A DNA stretch of 64,000 nucleotides from Bergeyella zoohelcum ATCC 43767. GTDB taxonomy: Bacteria; Bacteroidota; Bacteroidia; Flavobacteriales; Weeksellaceae. The stretch covers positions 977,755-1,041,754 of the forward strand of contig NZ_JH932293.1 in the NCBI RefSeq assembly GCF_000301075.1, given 5' to 3'. The first letter of the stretch is position 1, and the number at the start of each line of letters is the position of its first letter. This document shows positions 52,533 to 62,328 of this stretch, piece by piece. The notes under the pieces are model-generated. The model made no database searches. It was given only the letters and a program-made list of their open reading frames with translations, and was not told where the DNA came from. A program made the position numbers and the translations under genes.

Positions 52533-53381
52533 ATGAGCACGAATACTGAAGCCCTAAAACAGCTTACTACACAAATCCGAAGAGATATTTTGAGAATGGT
52601 ACATGCCGTAAATTCTGGACACCCTGGGGGAAGTCTAGGATGTGTAGAATATTTCACTGCACTTTATGGCAAAGTGATGAACTACAATTTGCCTTTTACG
52701 ATGGAAGGTAAAAATGAAGATCTTTTCTTCCTTTCCAATGGGCATATTTCTCCTGTTTATTACAGTACTTTGGCAAGATTTAACTTTTTTCCAGTGGAGG
52801 AATTGGCCACTTTCAGAAAGCTGAATTCCAGACTTCAGGGGCACCCTACTACCCACGACCATTTACCAGGGGTAAGAATAGCTTCTGGTTCCTTAGGGCA
52901 AGGGCTATCCGTAGCGGTAGGAGCGGCTTTAGGTAAAAAATTAGATAGTGATAAAGGGTTGGTATTTTCCCTTCATGGGGATGGCGAGTTACAAGAAGGA
53001 CAAATATGGGAGGCACTAATGTTTGCAGCTCACAATAAGGTAGATAATCTCATTGCTACAATTGATTTTAATAATAGACAAATTGACGGTGATGTGGAGC
53101 AAGTGCTTAGCCTTGGTAATCTTTCAGAAAAGCTCAAAGCATTCGGATGGGAAGTACTTGAGGAGAAAAATGGAAATGATTTAGAGGCGGTTATCACTAT
53201 TTTGGAGAAAGCAAAATCAATGACAGGCAATGGAAAACCAATTGCCATCGTACTCCATACTGAGATGGGGAATGGTGTAGATTTTATGATGGGAACGCAC
53301 GCTTGGCATGGTAAAGCACCAAATGATGACCAGCTGGCAAAAGCCCTAGAGCAAAATCCTGAAACAGTGGGGGATTATTAA
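52533..53381 (+). CDS. transketolase, N-terminal (thiamine diphosphate) subunit
   Basis: 282 residues. HAVNSGHPGGSLGCVEYFTALY, SNGHISPVYYS, ASGSLGQGLSVAVGAAL and GDGELQEGQIWEALMFA with NN-Q are the TPP-binding motifs of the N-terminal half of transketolase. The second half is the next gene, so the enzyme is split as in many Bacteroidota. It transfers two-carbon units in the pentose phosphate pathway. Gap to the next gene 71 bases. Confidence 0.95.
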   Translation: MSTNTEALKQLTTQIRRDILRMVHAVNSGHPGGSLGCVEYFTALYGKVMNYNLPFTMEGKNEDLFFLSNGHISPVYYSTLARFNFFPVEELATFRKLNSRLQGHPTTHDHLPGVRIASGSLGQGLSVAVGAALGKKLDSDKGLVFSLHGDGELQEGQIWEALMFAAHNKVDNLIATIDFNNRQIDGDVEQVLSLGNLSEKLKAFGWEVLEEKNGNDLEAVITILEKAKSMTGNGKPIAIVLHTEMGNGVDFMMGTHAWHGKAPNDDQLAKALEQNPETVGDY

Positions 53382-53452
53382 TAAGCCTTAGGCTATAAGT
53401 AGGAAGCTTTTGGTAACTATTATAATATCAAATTTTATATACTGAAAATATA

Positions 53453-54400
53453 ATGAAATACACATATACAGAAAAAAAAGATACCCGTAGTGGTTTTGGT
53501 GCAGGGTTAGCCGTTTTGGCAGAAACGAATCCTAATGTAGTAGCCCTTTGTGCAGACCTTATTGGGTCATTAAAAATGGAGGACTTCATCGCAAAAGCCC
53601 CTGAAAGGTTTTACCAAGTGGGCATTGCGGAAGCGAATATGATTGGCATTGCTGCGGGACTTTCTATTAATGGAAAAATTCCGTTTACTGGAACTTTTGC
53701 TAATTTTTCTACTTCCAGAGTGTATGACCAAATCCGTCAATCGGTGGCATATTCTGAGAAAAATGTGAAAATATGTGCCTCTCACGCTGGACTTACCTTA
53801 GGCGAAGACGGGGCTACGCATCAGGTGTTAGAAGATATAGGGATGATGAAAATGCTCCCAGGAATGGTGGTGATTAACCCTTGTGATTATAACCAAACTA
53901 AGGCAGCTACCATAGCCATTGCAGATTATCAAGGACCTGTTTATTTAAGATTCGGAAGACCTGCTGTGCCTGTGTTTATTCCAGAGGATATGCCTTTTGA
54001 AATCGGGAAAGGAATTATGCTGCAAGAAGGCAAGGATGTTACCATTGTGGCAACGGGGCATTTGGTATGGGAATCATTAGTAGCAGCTGATGAATTGGAA
54101 AAAGAAGGAATCTCTTGTGAAGTGATTAATATTCATACCATTAAACCTTTGGATGAGGAAATTATTCTAAAATCTGTAGAGAAAACAGGAAGAATCGTTA
54201 CCGCTGAAGAGCATAACTATCTGGGAGGTTTAGGAGAATCTGTAGCGGGGCTTTTGGCAAGAAAAAGACCTACACCACAGGAGTTTGTAGCAGTAAATGA
54301 TAGCTTCGGAGAATCAGCAACACCTGCCGAGCTGATGAAAAAATACGGTATAGATGCCGAAGCGGTAAAAAAAGCTGTAAAAAGGGTATTGGCAAGGTAA
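53453..54400 (+). CDS. transketolase, C-terminal subunit
   Basis: 315 residues, the central and C-terminal parts: DLIGSLKMEDFIAKAPERF, VGIAEANMIGIAAGLSI (includes the catalytic Glu), ASHAGLTLGEDGATHQVLED, and EEHNYLGGLGESVAGLL. The two subunits together equal one transketolase chain. The 71-base gap contains low-complexity repeats (TTAGGCTATAAG) found elsewhere in the window. A hairpin terminator follows. Confidence 0.95.
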   Translation: MKYTYTEKKDTRSGFGAGLAVLAETNPNVVALCADLIGSLKMEDFIAKAPERFYQVGIAEANMIGIAAGLSINGKIPFTGTFANFSTSRVYDQIRQSVAYSEKNVKICASHAGLTLGEDGATHQVLEDIGMMKMLPGMVVINPCDYNQTKAATIAIADYQGPVYLRFGRPAVPVFIPEDMPFEIGKGIMLQEGKDVTIVATGHLVWESLVAADELEKEGISCEVINIHTIKPLDEEIILKSVEKTGRIVTAEEHNYLGGLGESVAGLLARKRPTPQEFVAVNDSFGESATPAELMKKYGIDAEAVKKAVKRVLAR

Positions 54401-54425
54401 TATTCCATACTTAAAATAGAATCAG

Positions 54426-54457
54426 TAACCACTCATTTGGGGTGGTTATCTTTTTTT
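54426..54457 (+). terminator. terminator of the transketolase operon
   Basis: Stem TAACCAC / GTGGTTA followed by a T-run. Confidence 0.85.
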
Positions 54458-54554
54458 ATTTATTTTTGTTTTTGCCACTAAAAAGATTGGTAAAGAAAAA
54501 ACATTACACTGAAAGAGGTAACAAATAAAGTTTACAGTTGGATTTATAGAAGAG

Positions 54555-56639
54555 ATGACCACCGATACTTCCATAGAGTTTATAAAAAATATTGGACCTG
54601 AAAGAGCAAAACTCATTCGGGAGGTATTGGGTATTAAAACAGTGGGCGACTTTCTAAACTTTTACCCTTACAGGTACATTGATAAATCTAAGGTATATAC
54701 CATTGCAGAGTTGAAAGAAGATTTGCCAGAACTACAACTTAAAGGGAAAATCTACGAACTGAAAGAAGTAGGTGAAAAACGAAAAAAAAGACTCACAGCG
54801 AAATTTCGTGATGCAACTGGAACTATGGATTTGGTGTGGTTTCAGTATTCTAATTGGATGCTGGAGCAGTTGCCACTCAATAAAGAGATTTTCATTTTTG
54901 GAAAAGTGAATCGGTTTGGGAGTCAGTTTTCTATGTCTCATCCTGAAATAGAAATCAGTGAGAAAAAAGCACATTCTGATTATTTCCTCCCTATGTATTC
55001 TTCATCTGAAAAATTAACCAAAAGAGGAATCCATCAGCGTTTTTTTTTGCAAGTGATGAAAATGCTTGTTCAGCAATTGCCTACTTTGGTGGAGGAGAAT
55101 TTGCCTAATTATTTACTGAATGCCTACCGCTTGGAGTCTAAGGAAAATGCATTGAGAAATATTCATTTTCCTACCAGCACAGAGGCAATAGATGCTGCAA
55201 ATAGACGCTTGAAATTTGAAGAAGCCTTTTTCTTTCAGCTGGCGTATGCACTGAAGAAACAAAATCATCTTCGCACAGCTATTGGTAATCCTTTTCCTAT
55301 TGTAGGGGATTATTTTCATGATTTTTACCAGAACCATTTGCCTTTTGAACTTACCTCGGCACAAAAAAGAGTACTGAAAGAAATCCGAAATGATATGAAA
55401 AGACCTATTCAGATGAATAGGCTTTTACAGGGCGATGTAGGCTCGGGAAAAACGATGGTGGCATTACTTTCTATGCTTTTAGCGATGGATAACGGTTTCC
55501 AAAGTTGTCTCATGGCACCTACGGAGATTCTTGCTCAGCAACATTTTATAGGAATTTCTGAGCTGTTAAAAAACACGGATATTGAGGTGAAGCTACTCAC
55601 AGGCTCTACTCCTAAAAGGGAAAGAAAAAGCATTCATGAGGATTTATTATCGGGAAAACTTTCTATTCTCATCGGTACGCATGCCGTTTTGGAAGACATT
55701 GTTCAGTTTAAAAATTTAGGATTGGCTATTATTGATGAACAGCACCGCTTTGGAGTGGCACAACGCTCTAAACTTTGGAAAAAAAATCAAATTCCGCCTC
55801 ATATTCTCATTATGACGGCTACACCTATCCCAAGAACTTTGGCAATGAGCTTTTATAGTGATTTGGATGTATCTGTAATAGATGAATTGCCTACAGGTAG
55901 AAAACCCATTATCACGGCACATAGAAAGGAAGAAGATAAGATGAGTGTTTTTCTTTTTTGTAAGGAGGAATTGAGAAAGGGCAGACAAATTTATTTCGTT
56001 TATCCACTCATTGAAGAAAGTGAAGTGCTGGATTATAAAAATCTTACAGAGGCTTTTGATATTATAGCGGATTATTATGGTAGAGAGAAGGTAACGATGC
56101 TTCATGGGAAAATGTCCCCCGCCGAAAAAGATAAGGCAATGCAAAAATTTGCGAATGGAGAATACCGAATCATGGTGGCTACTACGGTGATAGAAGTAGG
56201 GGTAAATGTACCGAATGCTTCGGTGATGGTGATAGAAAGTGCCGAGAGGTTTGGACTTTCACAGCTTCATCAGCTCAGAGGTAGAGTAGGGCGAGGAGCT
56301 GAGCAGAGTTATTGTATTCTAATGACAAAAGATACACTTTCTTATGAAAGCCGAAAGAGAATTAAAACCATGGTGGAGACCAATGATGGCTTTAAAATTT
56401 CCGAGGTAGATATGGAACTTCGTGGTCCTGGAGATATCTTGGGGACGCAACAGAGTGGTGTAGTGGACTTTAAAAAATTAGATTTGGTGGTAGATGGAGC
56501 CGTGATTAAGGCGGCGAAAGATGCGGTGGAAAAGATTTTAGAGAAAGACCCTTTCTTAGAACATCCTGATAATAAGGTAATCAAACGCTATTACCAGCAG
56601 TATCTCCAGCAAAAAAATACTTGGGCAAGAATTTCGTAG
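54555..56639 (+). CDS. recG: ATP-dependent DNA helicase RecG
   Basis: 694 residues, normal length. N-terminal wedge domain with FLNFYPYRYIDKSK and an OB-fold; helicase motifs GDVGSGKT, APTEILAQQ, DEQHRFGV, TATPIPRTLA, TVIEVGVNVPNA and QLRGRVGRG. It unwinds branched DNA and reverses stalled forks. Start codon ATG 54555 gives the full N-terminal segment. A TATTTTTG box 90 bases upstream (54461-54468) may be its promoter but is in the previous terminator's T-run. Confidence 0.97.
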   Translation: MTTDTSIEFIKNIGPERAKLIREVLGIKTVGDFLNFYPYRYIDKSKVYTIAELKEDLPELQLKGKIYELKEVGEKRKKRLTAKFRDATGTMDLVWFQYSNWMLEQLPLNKEIFIFGKVNRFGSQFSMSHPEIEISEKKAHSDYFLPMYSSSEKLTKRGIHQRFFLQVMKMLVQQLPTLVEENLPNYLLNAYRLESKENALRNIHFPTSTEAIDAANRRLKFEEAFFFQLAYALKKQNHLRTAIGNPFPIVGDYFHDFYQNHLPFELTSAQKRVLKEIRNDMKRPIQMNRLLQGDVGSGKTMVALLSMLLAMDNGFQSCLMAPTEILAQQHFIGISELLKNTDIEVKLLTGSTPKRERKSIHEDLLSGKLSILIGTHAVLEDIVQFKNLGLAIIDEQHRFGVAQRSKLWKKNQIPPHILIMTATPIPRTLAMSFYSDLDVSVIDELPTGRKPIITAHRKEEDKMSVFLFCKEELRKGRQIYFVYPLIEESEVLDYKNLTEAFDIIADYYGREKVTMLHGKMSPAEKDKAMQKFANGEYRIMVATTVIEVGVNVPNASVMVIESAERFGLSQLHQLRGRVGRGAEQSYCILMTKDTLSYESRKRIKTMVETNDGFKISEVDMELRGPGDILGTQQSGVVDFKKLDLVVDGAVIKAAKDAVEKILEKDPFLEHPDNKVIKRYYQQYLQQKNTWARIS

Positions 56640-56662
56640 TTTGATTTTGATGTATTTCTTTT

Positions 56663-56845
56663 TTATTTCACTTTCTTTATTTTTTTTAGTAAAACCCAAG
56701 CCATAATGGCAATGTATAGAAATAGGATACTGGAAAAAATAATATTCAGTATCTCGTTGAGTACCTCGTCTTTTACTTGGAAAAAAGCATTATATACGAT
56801 GAAGAGCGTAACTAAAATACCGTAAATGATTAGATGTTTTTTCAT
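56663..56845 (-). CDS. small membrane protein of 60 residues
   Basis: Two membrane helices (about 4-20 and 30-55) with a short loop FQVKDEVLNEILN, and basic end LLKKIKKVK. It overlaps the upstream GNAT gene stop by four bases (ATGA), so the start is well supported and translation is coupled. No family recognised. Confidence 0.75.
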   Translation of the reverse strand: MKKHLIIYGILVTLFIVYNAFFQVKDEVLNEILNIIFSSILFLYIAIMAWVLLKKIKKVK

Positions 56846-57957
56846 GGAAGTGTGGCTTTAAAGGTTTTTCTTCTTTTGTGTAATCTCGGCTGATAGTCTT
56901 GCCAAAGTGCCTGAATACTTTTGTTGTCTGCCAATTCAGGATTGGTTTCAATGTGTTGGATGCCCATTTTTTTATATTTCTCAAACATTTCATAAAAAAT
57001 AATGGAGGTAACCCCTCTTCTTTGGTAATCTGGGTGAATACCGATGAGGTAAAAATTGGCAGTATCGTTTTTTCTTGTCGCTTGGAGCAGATGCCACCAC
57101 CCGAAAGGGAAAAGTTTGCCATTGGCTTTTTGGAGAGCCTCTCCATAGGCAGGCATGGTAACGGCAAAAGCGATGAGTTCATTATTTTCATCGGCGATGC
57201 AGGTGAGGTATTTAGGGTTTAATAATTTGCCATATTTTTGGATATAAAAATCTTTTTGAGCCTGTGTCAGTGGAGTGAATGTAGCTAAGGACTTATAAGT
57301 GTCTTCCAGAAGCTGAAACATTGCAGGAACATATTTTTGAAGTTCTTTTTGGTTTTTAAACTCAATGGGTTTTAGTTTGTATTTTTCTTGTATGAGTCGG
57401 TTGAATTTTTCTACCTTGGGCGAAAGGCTTTCAGGAACATCCAGTGTATATTCTACCCATTCTTTCTCCTGATGGAAACCGTTTGCTAATACCATTTTCT
57501 CATAGTAAGGGGCATTGTAAAGTCCTATGGGAGTTGCTTTTTCTTGAAATCCAAAAGTGAGCATTCCTGCTTGGTCTAAATTGCTAAAGCCTAATGGCCC
57601 TTCTATACTTTTAGCTCCTTTTTTTTGGGCGAAATTTTTAGCAAAATCTAGTAATGCTTTGGCTATAGCTTCATCTTCTATGGTATCAAACCATCCGAAT
57701 CTCGCTTCTTCTGGGGTTTCTGTACGAATGAGTATCGCTATTCTTCCTACAGCTTTATTGTTTTTATAAGCAATGGCAAGGCGGTAATGTGCGTTTTTCA
57801 GTGAGGGATTTTTCTCAGGATTCCAAAAAGCTTTTTCGTCGGATAGAATGGGAGGGACGAAATGAGCGTTTTGGGCATAGAGCTTCATAGCAAACCGAAT
57901 GAAGATGTTCAGTTCTTTCGTGCTGTTTACTTCTTTTATAATAATTTCCTGATGCAT
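56842..57957 (-). CDS. GNAT-like N-acetyltransferase
   Basis: 371 residues, about twice a single GNAT domain. The N-terminal part (VPPILSDEKAFWNPEKNP, GRIAILI, AKSIEGPLGFSNLDQAG) and the C-terminal part (FYLIGIHPDYQRRGVTSIIFYEM, the acetyl-CoA loop Q-R-R-G) match a GNAT-fold group often called 'GTP cyclohydrolase'-neighbour acyltransferases in Bacteroidota. Substrate unknown. Has a TATATTTG box upstream. Confidence 0.85.
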   Translation of the reverse strand: MHQEIIIKEVNSTKELNIFIRFAMKLYAQNAHFVPPILSDEKAFWNPEKNPSLKNAHYRLAIAYKNNKAVGRIAILIRTETPEEARFGWFDTIEDEAIAKALLDFAKNFAQKKGAKSIEGPLGFSNLDQAGMLTFGFQEKATPIGLYNAPYYEKMVLANGFHQEKEWVEYTLDVPESLSPKVEKFNRLIQEKYKLKPIEFKNQKELQKYVPAMFQLLEDTYKSLATFTPLTQAQKDFYIQKYGKLLNPKYLTCIADENNELIAFAVTMPAYGEALQKANGKLFPFGWWHLLQATRKNDTANFYLIGIHPDYQRRGVTSIIFYEMFEKYKKMGIQHIETNPELADNKSIQALWQDYQPRLHKRRKTFKATLP

Positions 57958-57974
57958 TTCCTGTTGATTTCCTG

Positions 57975-57982
57975 CAAATATA
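57975..57982 (-). promoter_or_regulatory. -7 element of the GNAT gene
   Basis: On the minus strand TATATTTG, 17 bases before the start at 57957; no good -33 box. Confidence 0.5.
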
Positions 57983-58054
57983 ATGTAATGTTGTCAATTT
58001 TGTCCACTTTTTTTCTTGGCATAATTTTTTCATCTCAAGGAAAAAAATATATTT

Positions 58055-58747
58055 ATGACTTATTATATTATTGTTGGGGCTATTTTCTTGATTAGCATGT
58101 TTGTTCAGAGCAAATTAAAATCAAAGTTTGAACACTATTCTAAGGTAAGACTTCAGAATGGCATGTCTGGTAAAGAAATTGCCGAAAAGATGCTTAGAGA
58201 TAATGGCATCCATGATGTACAAGTAATTTCCACTCCAGGGATGCTTACAGACCATTATAATCCATTGAATAAAACCATTAACCTTTCAGAAGGGGTATAT
58301 ATGCAGAGAAATGCGGCTGCAGCGGCAGTGGCAGCACACGAAACAGGACACGCAGTACAGCATGCAGTAGGCTATTCTATGCTACAGTTTAGGTCAAAAA
58401 TGGTGCCTGCGGTAAGCATTGCTTCTCGGCTTTCTCAGTTTGTACTCTTTGCGGGGGTAATACTGATGGCAATGAGCAATATTAAAATTGTTTTAGCGAT
58501 AGGCGTAGCGTTATTTGCTGTTACTACGCTTTTTGCGTTTATTACTCTTCCTGTGGAATACGATGCCAGTAATAGAGCATTGGCTTGGCTAAAATCTTCT
58601 GGTTCTTTGGCCAATCAAGAGGAGTATAAGGGAGCAGAAGATAGTCTTAAATGGGCTGCGAGAACTTATGTGGTGGCAGCATTGGGTTCTTTGGCACAGC
58701 TGATTTACTTTGCTATGATGCTTTTTGGTGGTAGGAATGATGATTAA
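58055..58747 (+). CDS. YugP-type zinc metallopeptidase
   Basis: 230 residues. An N-terminal helix (about 2-18), FEHYSKVRLQNGMSGKEIAEKML, then the metal site AAHETGHAVQH (HExxH, about residue 92) and two or three C-terminal helices. These are features of the YugP/PF04298 family of membrane-bound zinc proteases. Substrate unknown. A terminator follows. Confidence 0.92.
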   Translation: MTYYIIVGAIFLISMFVQSKLKSKFEHYSKVRLQNGMSGKEIAEKMLRDNGIHDVQVISTPGMLTDHYNPLNKTINLSEGVYMQRNAAAAAVAAHETGHAVQHAVGYSMLQFRSKMVPAVSIASRLSQFVLFAGVILMAMSNIKIVLAIGVALFAVTTLFAFITLPVEYDASNRALAWLKSSGSLANQEEYKGAEDSLKWAARTYVVAALGSLAQLIYFAMMLFGGRNDD

Positions 58748-58773
58748 GAAATTATAGGATTTCCAATATTATA

Positions 58774-58801
58774 GAGCTGTTCACTAAAGGACAGCTTTTT
58801 T
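58774..58801 (+). terminator. terminator of the metallopeptidase gene
   Basis: Stem AGCTGTT / GACAGCT (one G-U pair) followed by six T. Confidence 0.75.
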
Positions 58802-58874
58802 GGGCTTTTATGAAATTGGATAAAAATGTAGATAGAAAATTTTTATATATTTACGGGAAATTAAATAGCCATAC

Positions 58875-59756
58875 ATGAAAAAAAACATTTTTGTTTTATT
58901 CTTACTCTTGGGATTTGTATCTCGTCTTCATTCTCAAGATTATTCCAATGATAAGCTTTTAGGAAAATTTAGTTATTTACTGACGAATAAACCCACTAAA
59001 TTAAAACCTGATTTTATTTATAATGAAATTTTTTCATTGCAAATTACAGAAGATAGGTCATTTTTCATCAGTGAAATCCTATTAGAAAGAGATTCTCTGA
59101 TTGAAAATATTTATGATAAAGAGATAAGGAGTGATTTTGAAAAATTTAAAAATTCAGGGAAGCCTTTGATGATTGATATGAGAAATAAATATCTTCCAAA
59201 GACGGATTCAAATTTTTTGATTATTCAAGAAAATGGAAAAATTAATTACTATTCTTCTGTTTTTATGACTAAGTATAAATATGTTCAGGAGGGAATTACC
59301 CATTGGAAGCTGCTCGATGAAACCAAGGAAATTCATTCTTTTTTATGTAAAAAAGCCGAAGTAGAGTACAGAGGGAGAAAATGGACGGCTTGGTATGCTC
59401 CTGAAATTCCTTTTCCTTATGGACCGTATAAATTTGGTGGCTTGCCAGGATTGATAGTAAAAATTACAGATGCTACAGGAGATTATGATTTTGAGCTGAT
59501 TAAATCTACACCCAATAAGGCATTGACAGATAAAAAGGTGGCAATAAGGAAGAGGCATTACCAAAAAGCTACTCTGACCACGCAGAAAGAAATGAGGAGA
59601 CTTAGAGAAGAGTTTGAGGATAATAGGATACAGATGCTGGAAAGTATGGGAACCACTATTACCAATAAAGCTGAGGCAATGCAACAGATGAGAGAAAGAG
59701 ATAAACAAAGAAAAGAGAATAGAAAATTTGCTAATCCTTTGGAGCTTACAGATTAG
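58875..59756 (+). CDS. GLPGLI family secreted protein
   Basis: 293 residues. Signal peptide about 1-20 (LLLGFVSRLHSQ). The naming motif GGLPGLIVKI lies near residue 194, preceded by WYAPEIPFPYGPYKF. The family is typical of Bacteroidota, exported, function unknown. The C-terminal region is rich in Arg/Lys/Glu and predicted helical. No lipobox. Confidence 0.92.
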   Translation: MKKNIFVLFLLLGFVSRLHSQDYSNDKLLGKFSYLLTNKPTKLKPDFIYNEIFSLQITEDRSFFISEILLERDSLIENIYDKEIRSDFEKFKNSGKPLMIDMRNKYLPKTDSNFLIIQENGKINYYSSVFMTKYKYVQEGITHWKLLDETKEIHSFLCKKAEVEYRGRKWTAWYAPEIPFPYGPYKFGGLPGLIVKITDATGDYDFELIKSTPNKALTDKKVAIRKRHYQKATLTTQKEMRRLREEFEDNRIQMLESMGTTITNKAEAMQQMRERDKQRKENRKFANPLELTD

Positions 59757-59784
59757 ATTTTTGTACATCTATAGTTTAGCTACT

Positions 59785-60387
59785 TTATTCCTCGAACTGA
59801 AATGAAACGGTATATATCTCGGACAGTTGGTTCGAGATATTTTCTTTTTGTGCCAAAGGGATACGAGCGGTAATATGGCATTTTTCTGAAGTAGAAAAAT
59901 CAATATTTTTGGCATGATGTTTATTCAGTAGCGTAAAAATCTGGTTTTGAATCTCAAATGGAAAAGTGATGGCGATACTTTCATAGAGTTCCTCTTGGGT
60001 AATATCCGCCATTGTAAGCGTTTCCTTAGCTGTTTCTTTATAGGTTTTCACTAGGCCAGAGACGCCTAATTTGGTTCCACCATAATACCGTACCACGATG
60101 ACCAAAACATTGGTAACTTCATGTGCCAGAAGTTGGTTGTAGATAGGAAGTCCAGCACTACCATTAGGTTCTCCATCGTCATTGGCTCTGTAAATATTTC
60201 CCGTTAATCCTATCCTATAAGCGTAGCAGTGGTGCGTAGCTTTAGGATGAAGATTTCTTATTTCCTGCAGACGAAGATTTGCCTCCGATTCTGAACTTAC
60301 CGGAAAAGCAAAACCGATGAATTTTGATCCTTTTTCCTTGATCAAAACATCAATAACGGGCTTAGAAATGGTAGTTATGGAAGTCAT
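59785..60387 (-). CDS. YigZ/IMPACT family protein
   Basis: 200 residues. KGSKFIGFAFPV, HHCYAYRIG, DDGEPNGSAGLPIYNQL and VVRYYGGTKLGVSGLVKTY are the IMPACT/YigZ signatures. The family may bind nucleic acid or nucleotides; the function is not settled. Its start overlaps the murA stop by four bases. Third gene of DUF4290-murA-yigZ. Confidence 0.93.
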   Translation of the reverse strand: MTSITTISKPVIDVLIKEKGSKFIGFAFPVSSESEANLRLQEIRNLHPKATHHCYAYRIGLTGNIYRANDDGEPNGSAGLPIYNQLLAHEVTNVLVIVVRYYGGTKLGVSGLVKTYKETAKETLTMADITQEELYESIAITFPFEIQNQIFTLLNKHHAKNIDFSTSEKCHITARIPLAQKENISNQLSEIYTVSFQFEE

Positions 60388-61691
60388 ATTCTTTCAATAT
60401 CCGCTCCTAAAGCTCTTAATCTACCATCGATATTTTCATATCCACGATCAATTTGTTCAATGTTATGGATGATGGATTTTCCTTCCGCAGAGAGGGCAGC
60501 GATGAGTAGTGCATTCCCTGCACGAATGTCTGGAGAGGTCATTACCGTACCTCGGAGTGGAGATTCATGGTTGAGTCCCACCACGGTAGCTCTGTGAGGG
60601 TCGCAAAGGATGATTTGTGCCCCCATGTCTATCAGTTTGTCCACAAAGAACAATCGGCTTTCAAACATTTTTTGGTGAATGAGTACAGTGCCTTTCGCTT
60701 GGGTAGCAACCACTAGGACTATGGATAGCAGGTCTGGTGTAAACCCTGGCCATGGTGCATCTGAAACGGTAAGTATAGAGCCGTCTATAAATTTTTGTAT
60801 GCGGTAATGGTCTTGAGAAGGGATGTATATATCATCGCCCATTTGCTCCAGCTGAATACCCAATTTTCTGAATACATCAGGAATAACTCCGAGTTGATTC
60901 CAATTAACATTTTTAATGGTAATCTCAGATTTTGTCATGGCAGCGAGCCCTATCCATGAGCCTATCTCTATCATATCAGGGAGTAGCGTATGTTCTGTAC
61001 CATGAAGATGTGTAACTCCCTCTATGGTGAGGAGATTAGAGCCGATACCTGAAATATTTGCCCCCATTCTATTGAGCATCTTGCACAGTTGCTGAAGATA
61101 AGGTTCGCAGGCGGCATTATAAATTCTAGTTTTCCCTTTTGCTAGTACGGCAGCCATGATGATATTGGCTGTTCCTGTAACGGAAGCTTCTTCTAAGAGA
61201 ATGAATTTTCCTTTAAGTTCTTTAGCTTTTAGGGTATAGAAATGGTGTATTTCGTCATAATGGAACTCTGCTCCCAGTTCTACAAAGCCTTGGAAGTGGG
61301 TGTCTAATCTTCTTCTGCCTATCTTGTCTCCACCAGGGGTGGGCATATAGGCCTCCCCGAATCTTGCAAGCATCGGTCCGAGGAGCATCACGGAACCTCT
61401 CAGCTTGGCTCCATCTTTTTTAAACTCATTGGACTTAATATATTCAAAATGAATATTATCTGCCTTAAAAGTATAATCACCATGTCCGTTTTTGGTAATT
61501 CGTACGCCCAAGTCTCCCAAAATTTCTATCAGTCTATTGACATCATGAATATCAGGGATATTTTTTATCCTTACTTCGTCATCTGTAAGTAATACTGCAC
61601 ACAGAATTTGGAGTGCTTCATTTTTTGCTCCTTGTGGCGTGATTTCGCCTTGTAATCTTTTACCACCTCTTATTTGGAAAGCTCCGCTCAT
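60384..61691 (-). CDS. murA: UDP-N-acetylglucosamine 1-carboxyvinyltransferase, Asp-type active site
   Basis: 435 residues. FQIRGGKRLQGEITPQGAKN at the start carries the substrate Lys and Asn (KxxxN in GAKN), and the active-site loop reads MPTPGGDKIGRRRLDTH. The usual catalytic Cys of PGGC is Asp122 (codon at 61326-61328). It catalyses the first committed step of peptidoglycan synthesis. Known Cys-to-Asp MurA enzymes are active but insensitive to fosfomycin. The start overlaps the DUF4290 stop by one base. Confidence 0.96.
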   Translation of the reverse strand: MSGAFQIRGGKRLQGEITPQGAKNEALQILCAVLLTDDEVRIKNIPDIHDVNRLIEILGDLGVRITKNGHGDYTFKADNIHFEYIKSNEFKKDGAKLRGSVMLLGPMLARFGEAYMPTPGGDKIGRRRLDTHFQGFVELGAEFHYDEIHHFYTLKAKELKGKFILLEEASVTGTANIIMAAVLAKGKTRIYNAACEPYLQQLCKMLNRMGANISGIGSNLLTIEGVTHLHGTEHTLLPDMIEIGSWIGLAAMTKSEITIKNVNWNQLGVIPDVFRKLGIQLEQMGDDIYIPSQDHYRIQKFIDGSILTVSDAPWPGFTPDLLSIVLVVATQAKGTVLIHQKMFESRLFFVDKLIDMGAQIILCDPHRATVVGLNHESPLRGTVMTSPDIRAGNALLIAALSAEGKSIIHNIEQIDRGYENIDGRLRALGADIERI

Positions 61692-62323
61692 TACTTTTTG
61701 TTTTTATGATGATAAAACTTCTTTTTGTTATTGCCTTGATTCCTATGGTTATGAGCTCTATTTCTATTATTAGAATGGTAGATTTTAGATTTTTCTAGAG
61801 TGTCAATTCCTGTGAGGTCTAGTCGGTTTTCAGAAAGTTCTTTTAGATGTCTAAAGATTACATCATCGGTAACATGTTCCTTATTATAGATGTTATAAGA
61901 CTTCTTCATATTGTTGGCAATCACTTCTATGAGTGCCATTTTTTCTTCGCCTTCCTCTCGTTGAATGGCCATTTCTATCAGCTGGAGTATGCTTTTCCCA
62001 TAGAATTTATAGTCGCCTTGCAAGGCAGGATATTCCATTCTTTTGGGCTTTGCTTGGAGTTCCTCCTTAGACTGGAGTGGGAAAGGAGCATCTACATCCA
62101 GTTGGAAATTAGATAGAATATTAAGGTGTTCCCAAAGTTTATGTTTATAGTTTTCTTCGTCTCTGAGCTGTGGATTCCTTTGTCCCATAAAATCCACGAT
62201 AGCTGTGGCCATTTCGTTTCTTTCTTCTTTGGAAGGGAGGGATTTACAGTGTTCTACGAGTTGCTGAATGATGCGTCCATACTCAGGCATATAAAGCGGT
62301 GTTCTATCTGTGTTGTATTCCAT
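61691..62323 (-). CDS. DUF4290 protein
   Basis: 210 residues from ATG 62323 (MEYNTDRTPLYMPEYGR); 13 extra residues of the longer frame are rejected. LYMPEYGRIIQQLVEHC, EERNEMATAIVDFMGQRNP and HKLWEHLNILSNFQLDVD are DUF4290 signatures. C-terminal tail is basic, rich in Asn, His and Lys. Function unknown; always close to murA in Flavobacteriia. First gene of the operon; its -7 box is only six bases upstream of the ATG. Confidence 0.9.
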   Translation of the reverse strand: MEYNTDRTPLYMPEYGRIIQQLVEHCKSLPSKEERNEMATAIVDFMGQRNPQLRDEENYKHKLWEHLNILSNFQLDVDAPFPLQSKEELQAKPKRMEYPALQGDYKFYGKSILQLIEMAIQREEGEEKMALIEVIANNMKKSYNIYNKEHVTDDVIFRHLKELSENRLDLTGIDTLEKSKIYHSNNRNRAHNHRNQGNNKKKFYHHKNKK

Positions 62324-62328
62324 ATATG

